The notes under the pieces are model-generated. The model searched no databases. It was not told the origin of the DNA and saw nothing but the letters and a program-made list of their open reading frames with translations. From contig NZ_JAAAMH010000001.1 in NCBI RefSeq assembly GCF_024105655.1, forward strand, positions 1 to 64,000: DNA of 64,000 nucleotides, read 5' to 3'. Origin of the DNA: Aliihoeflea sp. 40Bstr573. GTDB lineage: Bacteria; Pseudomonadota; Alphaproteobacteria; Rhizobiales; Rhizobiaceae. The first letter of the stretch is position 1, and every line of letters begins with the position of its first letter. The translations under genes were made by a program, and so were the position numbers. Positions 35,730 to 45,406 of this stretch are shown here, in pieces.

Positions 35730-36917
35730 TTATGCCCGCGCCAGCACGGCCGCGCCTTCGAAGCGATTGTAGCCGATCGCGGTCGCGACGGCCCTGGCCG
35801 GCGGCGCGCTCGCGGCGGCTTCGTTCTCGGCGTCGAAGGGCGGGTAGGCGGCCTCGTTCGACAGCGCCAGGGCGGCAAGCGCGATTGCGAACGGGAACTG
35901 CGCTTCCTTGATGTGTCCGGTCAGCGTCGAGAAGGCGCGTACGGCGTGGCTGCCCTGTTCCCGCAGCGCCTGGCGCTCGGCGGCCGTGGCGGCATGGGCG
36001 CCCGAAGCGCCGGAAATCACGAGTTCAGTCGCGACGAAATCGGGTAGGGAGCGCAAAAGCCCGGAGACGGCCGTCGCAAGGTCGTTGCCCTCGCGCCGCG
36101 CGCGTCCGGAAGCCACGGCGTCTATCCGGGCATAGGCCTTGCGGCCGCGCGCTTCGGCATGAGCGCGCGATTCCAGAACGAGGAACGCGCCGCCGGACCC
36201 GGTGACGACGCCGCCGCCATCGTTCGCGCCGCGCTGCCAGACGGATTTCCAGCGTTTGCGATGCAGATACCCGCCAAGCTCGTAGCCCAGCAGCATGTCG
36301 GGGTGTTCGGTCTGGAACGCGCCCCCCACGAGCACATGCGTCGACTGGCCGGAGCGGATGCGCGCGGCCGCGGTCTCGATCGCGGAAACGCCGGCGCCTT
36401 CCTCGCCCATGAATGTGCGCGAGGAACCGGTGACCTTGTGGACGATGGATATGTTGCCGGCGAGAAGGTTGGAGAGTTGCGCGAGAAAGAGCGTGGGGCG
36501 CAGCTCGGTCGTCAGCTTTTCGTTGAGCAGCAATTCATGATCGTTGCGCGATCGCGAGGCCTCGAGAATCGCTTCGTCGACGGAGACGTCCCGTTCGCCG
36601 CCTCCTGCCGCCACCACCATGTCCATCGAGGCACATAGCGCCTCGTCGTCCTTGATGCCGGCGTCAGTGAGAGCCAGCCCGGCCGTATAGGTGCCGAGCC
36701 GCTGCCAGGTTTCCATCTGCCGCTGGTCCCCGCGCTTGGGGATCTGCTGGCTCCAGTCCATCTGCGGCAGAGGATGGATCGTGTAAGGTGCGAAGCGCTC
36801 GGCGTCATAGACCGGCTTTGCATCGCCGGCCGACAGTATCGACCAGTGCGCCTGCGCCCCTTCGCCAAGGCAGGAGACGAGGCCGATGCCGGTAATGACG
36901 ACGTCGTTTGCGCTCAT
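35730..36917 (-). CDS. fabF2XL: FabF2XL, condensing-enzyme homologue lacking the catalytic Cys
   Basis: A 395-residue ketoacyl-synthase-fold protein. Against E. coli FabF from memory, the active-site region aligns without gaps; Cys is replaced by Glu (E173 in GEEGAG), the HGT histidine by Ala (SGASGAH), and only the later His (TLTGH) is kept. Loss of the Cys, as in polyketide chain-length factors (usually Gln), suggests a non-catalytic partner of FabF1XL that sets chain length. That is inference. It sits between acpXL and fabF1XL with gaps of 11 bp. Confidence 0.85.
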   Translation of the reverse strand: MSANDVVITGIGLVSCLGEGAQAHWSILSAGDAKPVYDAERFAPYTIHPLPQMDWSQQIPKRGDQRQMETWQRLGTYTAGLALTDAGIKDDEALCASMDMVVAAGGGERDVSVDEAILEASRSRNDHELLLNEKLTTELRPTLFLAQLSNLLAGNISIVHKVTGSSRTFMGEEGAGVSAIETAAARIRSGQSTHVLVGGAFQTEHPDMLLGYELGGYLHRKRWKSVWQRGANDGGGVVTGSGGAFLVLESRAHAEARGRKAYARIDAVASGRARREGNDLATAVSGLLRSLPDFVATELVISGASGAHAATAAERQALREQGSHAVRAFSTLTGHIKEAQFPFAIALAALALSNEAAYPPFDAENEAAASAPPARAVATAIGYNRFEGAAVLARA

Positions 36918-36928
36918 GCGGATCGGCC

Positions 36929-37210
36929 TTAGGCTGCCTTGGCGGCGACGAGCTGGTCGATCTTGGCGCAGAGGTTTTCCATCACGAAGTACTCTTCGGT
37001 CGTGGCTTTGCCCTCGTTGACTTCCTGGGTCCACTTCTCGAGCGGAATCTTGATGCCGAATTCCTTGTCGATCGCAAAGACGATGTCGAGGAAATCGAGC
37101 GAATCGATGCCGAGGTCGTCGATCGTGTGGCTCTTGGGCGTGATCGTCTCGCGATCGATCTCGCTCGTCTCGGCGATGATGTCGGCAACCTTGTCGAATG
37201 TGGATGTCAC
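36929..37210 (-). CDS. acpXL: Acyl carrier protein AcpXL
   Basis: A 93-residue acyl carrier protein for very-long-chain lipid A acids. The phosphopantetheine attachment serine lies in [12 protein letters not shown] (about residue 37). The tail ends [11 protein letters not shown]. The start is GTG at 37210 with GAGGGA upstream. It heads the operon; the usual next gene, the dehydratase fabZXL, is absent, with only 11 bp before fabF2XL. Confidence 0.93.
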   Translation of the reverse strand: MTSTFDKVADIIAETSEIDRETITPKSHTIDDLGIDSLDFLDIVFAIDKEFGIKIPLEKWTQEVNEGKATTEEYFVMENLCAKIDQLVAAKAA

Positions 37211-37323
37211 GGGCAGTCCCTCGATACGAGGTTGGAAAAAGATGTTCGCGCGCTCTCTAATCGCTTTTTGGCGGCAGGAAAAGGGCGCGGGGGATTTTGC
37301 GCCGATGCACGGCGGCGGGCGTC

Positions 37324-37878
37324 CTAGTTGAAGACGATGCGGGCGGCGGCATGAAGGCCGTTCTCGTTGAGGTTGACGACGACGGCTTCGCCCTCGCGTG
37401 AACGTGTGCCGAGCACGGCCTGGATGAAATCCCCATGCGTCACAAGCACAAGAATGCCGGAGCCGGTATAGGCCTCGATCGTCTCGCGCAGCTTTTGCGC
37501 GCGCACCTCTGCCTCCGGCGTCTCGGGCTCGACCGGATCGAGCCAGTCAGCGGTTTCGACCAGCGACGCGCCGAAGGCGAGTTCAGCCGTTTCCTTTGTG
37601 CGGCAATAGCGGCTTGCGAGCACTTCCTGCACCGGCGCGGACCGCGCCGCGAACAGCGCACCGATTCGCCGTGCCTGCTGGCGGCCCTGCTCAGAAAGAT
37701 TGCGCTGCGTGCGGCATGCTTCGATGTCGAACGCAGCCGGTTCGCCTGAGCCGGGTGCGTTGGCGTGGTTGAGGAGCACGACCTGACCGCCGTTCCGCAG
37801 GAGCGCCCAGCCTGCCTCGGTCGCGTGGGCCGGCAGAGCAAGCGCCAGCGCGGCGATGATGATGAGCGCCCGGATCAT
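37324..37878 (-). CDS. Exported histidine-phosphatase-fold protein with altered RHG motif
   Basis: A 184-residue protein with signal peptide [19 protein letters not shown]. The fold is the histidine phosphatase superfamily. The first motif reads [11 protein letters not shown], with Asn (N37) where catalytic Arg normally precedes His; other features, [11 protein letters not shown] and VTHGDFI, are kept. Codon AAC is clear in the sequence. It may be less active or serve another role. The start is ATG at 37878 with GGAGA upstream. Confidence 0.75.
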   Translation of the reverse strand: MIRALIIIAALALALPAHATEAGWALLRNGGQVVLLNHANAPGSGEPAAFDIEACRTQRNLSEQGRQQARRIGALFAARSAPVQEVLASRYCRTKETAELAFGASLVETADWLDPVEPETPEAEVRAQKLRETIEAYTGSGILVLVTHGDFIQAVLGTRSREGEAVVVNLNENGLHAAARIVFN

Positions 37879-38003
37879 GCAATCTCCATTGATTTCATGA
37901 CCAGTCATATAGGGTGAACGGCAAAGAGCGAAACCGCCGACAGCACGCCTTTTGACGCGGCTGGTCCATTGCGGTGGTTTTCAGCGCGCGTTACTGCCCC
38001 GTC

Positions 38004-38954
38004 ATGTCGCCTTTGACCGAGACCATTATCTTCGTCTTCGGACTTGTCGCGCTCGGCTACGTGTCGGGCTGGACAGGCCTGTTGAAGACGGCAGTCGGGG
38101 ACGCGCTGACGGCCTTCGCGGTCGCGATCGCCGTTCCGGTCCTTCTCTTTCGAACGCTGGTCGAGGCGGATTTCGAAGGCGCAGCGCCGCTGTCGCAGTG
38201 GGCGAGCTACTTCTTCGCCGTCGCTGTCGCCTGGGCGATCGGCCAGGTGGTCACGGCAAGAATTTTCGGGCGTGACAGCCGTGCCAACGTTGTCGGAGGT
38301 GTATCGTCCGCATTCTCGAACCTCGTCCTCCTCGGCCTGCCCCTGGTGCAGGGCGTCTTCGGACAGCCGGGACTGGAAGTTCTCTCGCTCATCGTCGCCG
38401 TCCACCTGCCGATCATGATGGCGACGTCGATCGCACTCTTCGAATGGGCCGGTCGCGGCTCCTCGGAAAGTGCCGGCGTGTTCGCTGCTATCGCCGACTT
38501 CTTGAAAAAGCTCGTCTCCAACCCGCTTATCGTCGGCATCCTGGCGGCCTTGATCTGGCGGTTGACGGGCTTCGAGATGCCGTCGCTGGGCATGCGCTTC
38601 GTCGATGCGCTTGCCAATTCCGCCGGGCCGCTTGCGCTCTTCGCCATGGGGCTTTCGCTGCGGCGCATGGGCATATCGGGCAATGTGAAGGCCGGGCTTG
38701 CCCTGTCGGCGATCAAGCTTTTCCTCATGCCGGCGGCCGCCCTCGGCGCGGTGCTCGTCATCGGCCTGCCGCCGCTCGCAGCCATGGTCGTCGTCACCGC
38801 GGCATCGCTGCCCGCTGGCGTGAACCCATATCTGATCGCAACGAAATTCGGCACCGGCCAGGCGCTCGCCTCCAACGTCATGACGATCTCCACCCTCGTC
38901 GCCGCCGCGTCGAGCTTCCTGTGGCTGGCCGTGGCTCAACGCCTATTTGGCTGA
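38004..38954 (+). CDS. AEC family transporter (auxin efflux carrier family)
   Basis: A 316-residue inner-membrane protein with about 10 hydrophobic segments in the AEC/Mem_trans pattern. FAVAIAVPVLLFRTLVEAD and the C-terminal SLPAGVNPYLIATKFGTG are typical. Bacterial relatives move malonate, malate or unknown solutes; the substrate here is unknown. ATG at 38004 chosen over an in-frame start at 37974. Confidence 0.82.
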   Translation: MSPLTETIIFVFGLVALGYVSGWTGLLKTAVGDALTAFAVAIAVPVLLFRTLVEADFEGAAPLSQWASYFFAVAVAWAIGQVVTARIFGRDSRANVVGGVSSAFSNLVLLGLPLVQGVFGQPGLEVLSLIVAVHLPIMMATSIALFEWAGRGSSESAGVFAAIADFLKKLVSNPLIVGILAALIWRLTGFEMPSLGMRFVDALANSAGPLALFAMGLSLRRMGISGNVKAGLALSAIKLFLMPAAALGAVLVIGLPPLAAMVVVTAASLPAGVNPYLIATKFGTGQALASNVMTISTLVAAASSFLWLAVAQRLFG

Positions 38955-39029
38955 ATGCCTTGGTCCGGCCGGCTGGCTGCATTACATCATGCCTCACGCA
39001 TTCCAATTGAAGGAAAGAGGGAGGGCATT

Positions 39030-40487
39030 ATGCTCAAGAAGACCAGCCATTTTCTCCGCGAGGCCAATCTGATCGGCGGCGAATGGGTGCAGGCCGATTC
39101 GGGCCAGACCATCGACGTCACCAACCCCGCCAACGGCCAGAAAATCGGCGTCGTCCCCAAATCCGGCGCCGCTGAAACGCGCCGCGCCATCGAGGCCGCA
39201 CACGAGGCCTTCAAAACCTTTCGCAAGACCACCGCTCTCGAACGCTCCAAGATGCTGCGCAAGCTGCACGACGCGATCATGGACAATCAGGATGCGCTCG
39301 CCGAGCTTCTGACCATGGAGCAGGGCAAGTCGCTCACCGAATCGAAGGGCGAGATCGGCGCGTCCGCCGCCTATATCCTCTGGTTCGCCGAGGAGGCACG
39401 CCGCACCTATGGCGACGTCGTGCCGTCACCATGGGCAGACCGCCGCATCCTTGTGACGAAGGAGCCTGTCGGCGTCATCGCGGCCATCACGCCCTGGAAC
39501 TTCCCGTCGTCGATGCTCTCCCGCAAGATCGGCCCGGCCATCGCCGCCGGCTGCACCTCCGTCATCAAGCCGGCATCGCAGACGCCTTATTCCGGCCTTG
39601 CCTGGGGTGCGCTGTGCGAGGAAGTCGGCATCCCGAAGGGCGTGGTCAACGTCGTTACCGGCGCCGCGAGCGAGATCGGCAAGGAGCTTTCGACCAATCC
39701 GCTGGTCAAGAAGATCACCTTCACCGGCTCTACCGAAGTCGGGAAAATCCTCATCCAGCAGTCCGCTTTGACCGTGAAAAAAGTCTCCATGGAACTTGGC
39801 GGCAACGCACCGTTCCTCGTCTTCGACGACGCCGACATCGACCGCGCGGTCGAGGGCGCCATTGCCGCGAAGTACCGCAATTCCGGTCAGACCTGCGTGT
39901 GCACCAACCGATTTTTCGTTCAGTCCGGCATCTATGACGCGTTCGTAGACAAGCTCGCCAAGGCTTCGAACAAGCTGAAGGTTGGCCCCGGCCTCGAGGT
40001 AGGCGTTCAGCAGGGCCCGCTCATCGACGAGAAGGCTGTCGAAAAGGTCGAGGAATTCGTCGCCGACGCCAAGTCCAAGGGCGGCAAGGTCGTCGCGGGT
40101 GGCAACCGTCACCAGCTCGGCGGCTCCTTCTTCGAGCCCACCGTCATCGCCGACGCCACGCCCGAGATGAAGTTCATGAAGGAGGAGATCTTCGGCCCCG
40201 TCGCGCCGGTCTTCCGCTTCGAGAAGGAGGAAGAGGCGGTGGAGATGGCCAACGACACCGAATTCGGCCTTGCCTGCTACTTCTACACCGGCGACCTCGG
40301 CCGCGCGTTTCGGGTCATGGAAGGCCTGAAATACGGCATGGTCGGCGTCAATGAAGGCATCATCACCACGCCCGAAGCACCGTTCGGCGGCGTCAAGGAA
40401 TCTGGCCTCGGCCGCGAAGGCGGACGACAGGGCATCGAGGATTACCTCGACACCAAATATGTCTGCATCGGCGGTCTGGGGCTTTGA
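39030..40487 (+). CDS. gabD: NAD(P)-dependent succinate-semialdehyde dehydrogenase
   Basis: A 485-residue aldehyde dehydrogenase, oxidising succinate semialdehyde to succinate. ITPWNFPSSMLSRKIGPA, the catalytic Glu in SMELGGNAPF (about residue 253) and the catalytic Cys in SGQTCVCTNRF (about 288) are present. The CVC triplet is common in GabD. The start is ATG at 39030 with AGAGGGAGGG upstream. It ends just before a bidirectional terminator next to putR. Confidence 0.9.
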   Translation: MLKKTSHFLREANLIGGEWVQADSGQTIDVTNPANGQKIGVVPKSGAAETRRAIEAAHEAFKTFRKTTALERSKMLRKLHDAIMDNQDALAELLTMEQGKSLTESKGEIGASAAYILWFAEEARRTYGDVVPSPWADRRILVTKEPVGVIAAITPWNFPSSMLSRKIGPAIAAGCTSVIKPASQTPYSGLAWGALCEEVGIPKGVVNVVTGAASEIGKELSTNPLVKKITFTGSTEVGKILIQQSALTVKKVSMELGGNAPFLVFDDADIDRAVEGAIAAKYRNSGQTCVCTNRFFVQSGIYDAFVDKLAKASNKLKVGPGLEVGVQQGPLIDEKAVEKVEEFVADAKSKGGKVVAGGNRHQLGGSFFEPTVIADATPEMKFMKEEIFGPVAPVFRFEKEEEAVEMANDTEFGLACYFYTGDLGRAFRVMEGLKYGMVGVNEGIITTPEAPFGGVKESGLGREGGRQGIEDYLDTKYVCIGGLGL

Positions 40488-40498
40488 TCCACACTCGG

Positions 40499-40520
40499 GA
40501 GGCCGCCTACGGGCGGCCTC
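40499..40520. terminator. Bidirectional rho-independent-like terminator
   Basis: GAGGCCGCC (40499-40507) pairs perfectly with GGCGGCCTC (40512-40520) around a TACG loop. It lies 11 bp after gabD and 1 bp before the putR stop, so it can serve both; the T-run is short. Confidence 0.7.
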
Positions 40521-40521
40521 T

Positions 40522-40977
40522 TCAGTTCTGTCGATCCTTCACTGTCTCCATCGCCACGAAGGTCGACGTCTGCGCCACGTGCGGAAGCGCCGAGATGCGT
40601 TCGCCCAGCACGCGCCGATAGGAAACGATGTCGCGCGTGCGCACCTTGAGCAGGTAGTCGAAGCTCGACGCCATCATGTGGCACTGTTCGATCTCGCGGA
40701 TCGTCATCACCGCCTTGTTGAATTCGCCGAGCGCCGCTGACCGCGTATCCGACAGTTTCACCTGCACGAACGCGATGTGTCCTTCGCCGAGCCGTTCTCG
40801 GTCGACGATCGCCGAATAGCCTCGGATATAGCCGTCCGCCTCCAGCCGCTTCACCCTCGCCGCAACCGGCGTCTTCGAAAGGCCCACTTGCACGGCCAGT
40901 TCCGCCATGGACAGGCGCGCCTCCTTCGACAGCGCGGCGATGATGTTCAGGTCGATACGATCGATTTGGTCTGGCAT
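40522..40977 (-). CDS. putR: Lrp/AsnC-family regulator, probable PutR
   Basis: A 151-residue one-component regulator. N-terminal winged helix (LSMAELAVQVGLSKTPVAAR) and C-terminal RAM ligand domain (AFVQVKLSDTRSAALGEFNK). Divergent location next to putA matches the rhizobial PutR, a proline-responsive activator of putA. Two palindromes occur just upstream of its start. Ligand and role are inferred from neighbours and family. Confidence 0.85.
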   Translation of the reverse strand: MPDQIDRIDLNIIAALSKEARLSMAELAVQVGLSKTPVAARVKRLEADGYIRGYSAIVDRERLGEGHIAFVQVKLSDTRSAALGEFNKAVMTIREIEQCHMMASSFDYLLKVRTRDIVSYRRVLGERISALPHVAQTSTFVAMETVKDRQN

Positions 40978-40979
40978 TG

Positions 40980-41036
40980 TCCGAAATCCAGTTCGGATGG
41001 CGATTTTCGAGCCATATCATCAGTCCGTTCGGTCTG
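40980..41036. promoter_or_regulatory. Paired palindromes between putR and putA
   Basis: TCCGAA (40980-40985) and TTCGGA (40992-40997) form a perfect 6-bp inverted repeat with a 6-bp spacer, just above the putR start. A second near-palindrome, CAGTCCG-TT-CGGTCTG, lies at 41021-41036. Both are candidate PutR sites. Confidence 0.5.
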
Positions 41037-41121
41037 AAAAGCGCATCTGTTTGGCCGAGGCGCAATTCTGCGCCATGCTATTCTCGCGTCATTCAGGCCA
41101 CCCCGTCTTTCGAGGCTCCAA

Positions 41122-44100
41122 ATGCTCGATGCCACCCGCGACCTGCGCGCCGCCATCCGCCGAAACAATCTGGCCGAAGAGGGCGAGGTTCTGCAAAGCC
41201 TCATCCGGCAGGCCGGCCTGTCATCCGAAAAGCGCGCGCGCATTTCGACGCGCGCCACCGGTCTCATCCGCCAGGTGCGCGGTCACGCCGAGCCGAAGCT
41301 GATGGAGGTGTTCTTGGCCGAATACGGCCTGTCGACGAGCGAGGGCGTCGCGCTGATGTGCCTCGCCGAAGCGCTCCTGCGCGTGCCGGACGCCGAGACG
41401 ATCGACGAATTGATCCGTGACAAGATTGCCCCGCATGACTGGTCGGCCCATTCGGGCGGCTCCGGCTCGATCTTCGTCAACGCGTCCACCTGGGCGCTGA
41501 TGCTCACCGGCAAGGTTCTGGACGAAGGCGAGGGCGGTATCGAGCGCACGCTGCGCAGTGTGGTCCGCCGCGTCGGCGAGCCCGTTATCCGCCGCGCGGT
41601 CGCCGCGGCCATGCGCGAGATGGGCGAGAACTTCGTTCTTGGCCGCAACATCGCCGAGGCGGTCAAGCGCGGCGCGGGCGAGATCCGCAAGGGCAACCTC
41701 TATTCCTACGACATGCTGGGCGAGGCCGCCCGCACCGAGGAGGATGCGCTGCGCTACCTGAAGGCCTACGCCGACGCGATTAGTGCGCTCGCAAAGGAGG
41801 CCCGCTCCGACGACATCCGCAAGAACCCCGGCATTTCAGTCAAGCTCTCCGCGCTCCACCCGCGCTATGAGCGCCCGCAGCGCGCGAGCATGCTGCCGGT
41901 CATGACCGAGCGGCTCCTGTCGCTTGCGCTGGCGGCGAAGGACGCCCGCATGGGCCTCAATGTCGACGCAGAGGAAGCCGATCGGCTCGACCTCTCGCTC
42001 GACGTGATCGAAGCGGTGCTGGCCGATCCGCGCCTTGCCGGTTGGGACGGCTTCGGCGTCGTCGTCCAGGCCTATGGCCTGCGCGCCGCGCCGGTGCTCG
42101 ACTGGCTGCACGATCTGGCGGTGCGGCTCGACCGCCGGATCATGATCCGCCTCGTCAAAGGCGCCTATTGGGACACCGAGATCAAGCGCGCGCAGGTCAT
42201 GGGCCTTGCCGGCTACCCCGTCTTCACCCGCAAACCGAACACGGACGTGTCCTACATCGCTTGCGCGGCCAAGCTTCTGGGCATGACGGACCGCATCTAC
42301 CCGCAATTCGCCACTCACAACGCCCACACCGTCGCCGCCATACTCGAAATGGCCGCCGACCGCGATGCCTTCGAATTCCAGCGCCTGCACGGCATGGGTG
42401 ATGCGCTGCACGAGGCGGTGCGCAAGGCCGAAGGCACGCGCTGCCGCATCTATGCGCCGGTCGGCGCCCACTCCGACCTTCTCGCCTATCTCGTCCGCCG
42501 CCTTCTCGAGAACGGCGCGAACTCCTCCTTCGTCCATCAGATCGTCGACGAAAGCGTTGCGCCCGAAGAGATCGCGCGCGATCCGTTCGATGTCGTCGCG
42601 CATCAGGGCGCCGCCCGCAATCCAGCGCTGCCGCTCCCGTCCGAAATCTTCGGCGCGGGCCGCGTCAATGCCACAGGGTTCGACATCACCGATCCGCTGA
42701 CCGAAGACGCCATCGAAGCCGAACGCTCGAGATTTTCCGCCCCGCACCAATGGAAGGCGGGCGGCACCGGCCAACCGCGAGAGGTGGCCAATCCGGCCAA
42801 GCCCGCCGAAATCGTCGGCGAGATCGTCGAAGATGATGCCGTAACTGTCGCTGCCGCGATCGACCGCGCCTCCACGGCTGCCGCTGCATGGGCGGCAACG
42901 CCCGTTGCCGAGCGCGCGGACATGCTACGCCGTGCCGCCGACCTCTACGAGCAGCACGCTGTCGAGTTCTTCGCGCTTGCCACCCGCGAAGCCGGCAAAT
43001 CGGTGCCCGACGGCATCGCGGAAGTGCGCGAGGCGGTCGACTTCCTGCGCTATTACGCGGCACAGGCCGCAGAGGCGGAAAAGGCGGGCGCGGCGCGTGG
43101 CGTAATCGCCTGCATCTCGCCCTGGAATTTCCCATTGGCGATATTCACCGGCCAGATCGCGGCCGCGCTCGTCACCGGCAATGCGGTCGTCGCCAAGCCC
43201 GCCGAGCAGACGCCGCTCATCGCCGCCCGCGCCGTTGCGCTTTTGCATCAGGCGGGCATTCCCGCCGACGTGCTGCAACTCGTCATCGGCGACGGGCCGA
43301 ATGTCGGCGCGCCGCTGACGGCCGATCCGCGCATCGCCGGCGTCTGCTTCACCGGCTCGACCGAAGTCGCGCGTTTGATCGAGCGGCAACTCGCCGAAAC
43401 CGCCACGCCCGATGCCATGCTGATCGCCGAGACGGGCGGCCTCAATGCCATGATCGTCGATTCCACCGCGCTGGCCGAGCAGGCGGTGCGCGACATCGTC
43501 GCTTCGGCGTTCCAGTCCGCCGGACAGCGTTGCTCGGCCCTGCGCATGCTCTACGTCCAGAAGGACGTCGAACCGCACATGCTTTCGATGCTCAAGGGTG
43601 CGCTCGCTGCCATGCGCATCGGCGATCCCTGGTCCATGGCGACCGATATCGGCCCCGTCATCGACGCCGAGGCGCAGCAAGGCATCGCGGAGTATTGCCG
43701 CAAACTCGACGGCGAGGGGCGACTGGTCGCAAAGCTCGACGCCCCCTCGGAAGGACGCTTCGTCGCCCCGCATATCTTCCGCGTGAAGGGCATCGAGGAA
43801 CTGGAGCGCGAAGTCTTCGGCCCCGTCCTCCATGTCGCAACCTTCGAGGCCGACGAGATCGACAAGGTCATTTCCGCCATCAACAGAACGGGTTACGGCC
43901 TGACCTTCGGGCTTCACACGCGCATCGACGCGCGCGTCCAGCACGTCATCGACCGCGTCCACGCCGGCAACATCTACGTCAACCGCAACCAGATAGGCGC
44001 GGTCGTCGGCTCCCAGCCCTTTGGCGGCGAGGGCCTGTCTGGCACCGGCCCAAAGGCTGGCGGCCCGCACTATCTGCGCCGCTTCCGCAAGAGTGACGCG

Positions 44101-44721
44101 CCCGCTGAGCTCGTCGAGCCGGCCAAGGAAATCGCGCTGACCACGTTGCGCGATCATCTGCCGGACGCAAGGAAAGGTCATTGGGCGACACGCGCGGATC
44201 GCATCGCCGTCCTGCGCAAGCATTTGCGCGGCCGCGCAGGCGAGGCAATCGCGGCTGCGGCATCGCTCGAATACGGCCCGGTCGACCTGCCGGGACCGAC
44301 TGGCGAGGGCAACGCCCTGTCGCTTGGACCCAGAGGCCGCGTGCTCTGCCTTGGGCCCTCGGAAGATGCACTTCTCGTGCAGGTCGTCCAGGCGCTTGCT
44401 GCCGGCAATGCCGTCCTCGCCGTCGCCCCCCGCGCGAATGCCATCCTGAAGCCGCTGACGGCCAAGGGGATGCCGCTCGCCGCGCTCGACGGCCAAGTCG
44501 CATCGACCGACCTCGTCGACCTCGACGCCGATCTGGTCGCAAGCGTGGCCGACGATGCGACGCTCCGGAAGATCCGGCATGCGCTGGCGCGGAAATCGGG
44601 ACCGCTCGTGCCCCTCGTCACCGAGAGGATCTACCCGGCCGCCTATGCGCATGAGCGATCCGTGTGCGTCGACACCACCGCCGCGGGCGGCAATGCCAGC
44701 CTGCTGGCCGCAGCGGACTAG
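41122..44721 (+). CDS. putA: Bifunctional proline dehydrogenase / L-glutamate gamma-semialdehyde dehydrogenase
   Basis: A 1199-residue two-step enzyme converting proline to glutamate. The PRODH barrel (about residues 170-470) has [20 protein letters not shown] and FQRLHGMGD. The ALDH domain (about 560-1000) has [19 protein letters not shown], Glu in AETGGLNAM and the catalytic Cys in [12 protein letters not shown] (about 804). A further C-terminal ALDH-like lid region follows. No N-terminal ribbon-helix-helix is present, so it does not regulate itself, consistent with separate PutR. Its TAG stop shares CTAG with the VOC gene. Confidence 0.95.
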   Translation: MLDATRDLRAAIRRNNLAEEGEVLQSLIRQAGLSSEKRARISTRATGLIRQVRGHAEPKLMEVFLAEYGLSTSEGVALMCLAEALLRVPDAETIDELIRDKIAPHDWSAHSGGSGSIFVNASTWALMLTGKVLDEGEGGIERTLRSVVRRVGEPVIRRAVAAAMREMGENFVLGRNIAEAVKRGAGEIRKGNLYSYDMLGEAARTEEDALRYLKAYADAISALAKEARSDDIRKNPGISVKLSALHPRYERPQRASMLPVMTERLLSLALAAKDARMGLNVDAEEADRLDLSLDVIEAVLADPRLAGWDGFGVVVQAYGLRAAPVLDWLHDLAVRLDRRIMIRLVKGAYWDTEIKRAQVMGLAGYPVFTRKPNTDVSYIACAAKLLGMTDRIYPQFATHNAHTVAAILEMAADRDAFEFQRLHGMGDALHEAVRKAEGTRCRIYAPVGAHSDLLAYLVRRLLENGANSSFVHQIVDESVAPEEIARDPFDVVAHQGAARNPALPLPSEIFGAGRVNATGFDITDPLTEDAIEAERSRFSAPHQWKAGGTGQPREVANPAKPAEIVGEIVEDDAVTVAAAIDRASTAAAAWAATPVAERADMLRRAADLYEQHAVEFFALATREAGKSVPDGIAEVREAVDFLRYYAAQAAEAEKAGAARGVIACISPWNFPLAIFTGQIAAALVTGNAVVAKPAEQTPLIAARAVALLHQAGIPADVLQLVIGDGPNVGAPLTADPRIAGVCFTGSTEVARLIERQLAETATPDAMLIAETGGLNAMIVDSTALAEQAVRDIVASAFQSAGQRCSALRMLYVQKDVEPHMLSMLKGALAAMRIGDPWSMATDIGPVIDAEAQQGIAEYCRKLDGEGRLVAKLDAPSEGRFVAPHIFRVKGIEELEREVFGPVLHVATFEADEIDKVISAINRTGYGLTFGLHTRIDARVQHVIDRVHAGNIYVNRNQIGAVVGSQPFGGEGLSGTGPKAGGPHYLRRFRKSDAPAELVEPAKEIALTTLRDHLPDARKGHWATRADRIAVLRKHLRGRAGEAIAAAASLEYGPVDLPGPTGEGNALSLGPRGRVLCLGPSEDALLVQVVQALAAGNAVLAVAPRANAILKPLTAKGMPLAALDGQVASTDLVDLDADLVASVADDATLRKIRHALARKSGPLVPLVTERIYPAAYAHERSVCVDTTAAGGNASLLAAAD

Positions 44722-45089
44722 TCGTCGTCTTCGGTCGGCATCCCGAACTTGAGCAGGTTGCCGTCCGGGTCCCATACGTAGAACTCGGTCATGCCCCAGT
44801 CGCGCGCCATGATCGGGCTCAACTTTTCCGCGCCGCGTGCCTCGAAGTCGGCGTGCAGTGCCAGGGCGTCACGCCCGCGAATATAGGCGCAGGTGACCGG
44901 AGGAAGCTTCTCATCGTCGGTCCGCCAGAAGTGCAACTCGATGTCGCCCCGCCTGACGATGAGATAGTCATCCCCTTGGTAGTGCTTGCTGGAAAAGCCG
45001 AGCCGTTCCTCGTAAAAACGGCGCGAGCGGTCGATGTCGAGCGACGGAAGGACAGGAATCGCACGGGCGCTCTCCTCCAGTCCCTCCAT
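44718..45089 (-). CDS. VOC family (glyoxalase/bleomycin-resistance-type) protein
   Basis: A 123-residue small dimeric beta-alpha-beta protein. VLPSLDIDRSRRFYEERLGF is the first module and TEFYVWDPDGNLLKFG the C-terminal signature. It resembles bleomycin-binding resistance proteins and related metalloenzymes; no function is fixed. The start is ATG at 45089, 2 bp after the monooxygenase gene, so it likely ends the heme-side operon. Confidence 0.8.
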   Translation of the reverse strand: MEGLEESARAIPVLPSLDIDRSRRFYEERLGFSSKHYQGDDYLIVRRGDIELHFWRTDDEKLPPVTCAYIRGRDALALHADFEARGAEKLSPIMARDWGMTEFYVWDPDGNLLKFGMPTEDDD

Positions 45090-45091
45090 GG

Positions 45092-45406
45092 TCAGGCCCC
45101 TTCGACGACTGAAAAGCCTTCGAACTGCGGATGCCCGATATAGGCGGGCTTGGTCGTGCCGGCATTCTTGTGCGCATCGCGGAAGTTCTGGGACTTCGTC
45201 CATGCGAGGAAGTCGTCATGGCTCGCCCACACGGTATGCGAGGCAAAGAGCGTGTAGCCTTCCTCTTCGTTCACCGGTCCCCGCAGGAGATGAAACTCGC
45301 GGAAACCCTTCATTTCGGAAAGCTTGGAATCGCGGTTCTTCCAGATGTCTTCAAACTCGGCTTCCGAGCCGTTTTTGACCTTGAAGCGGTTCATGGCGAT
45401 ATACAT
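45092..45406 (-). CDS. Heme-degrading monooxygenase, IsdG/HmuQ-like
   Basis: A 104-residue ferredoxin-fold monooxygenase of the ABM family. Asn6, Trp69 and His79 match the Asn-Trp-His catalytic set of IsdG-type heme oxygenases such as rhizobial HmuQ. It should open heme to release iron in the cytoplasm. It overlaps the preceding 90-residue gene by one base (TGATG) in the tonB operon, supporting a heme role. Confidence 0.82.
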   Translation of the reverse strand: MYIAMNRFKVKNGSEAEFEDIWKNRDSKLSEMKGFREFHLLRGPVNEEEGYTLFASHTVWASHDDFLAWTKSQNFRDAHKNAGTTKPAYIGHPQFEGFSVVEGA

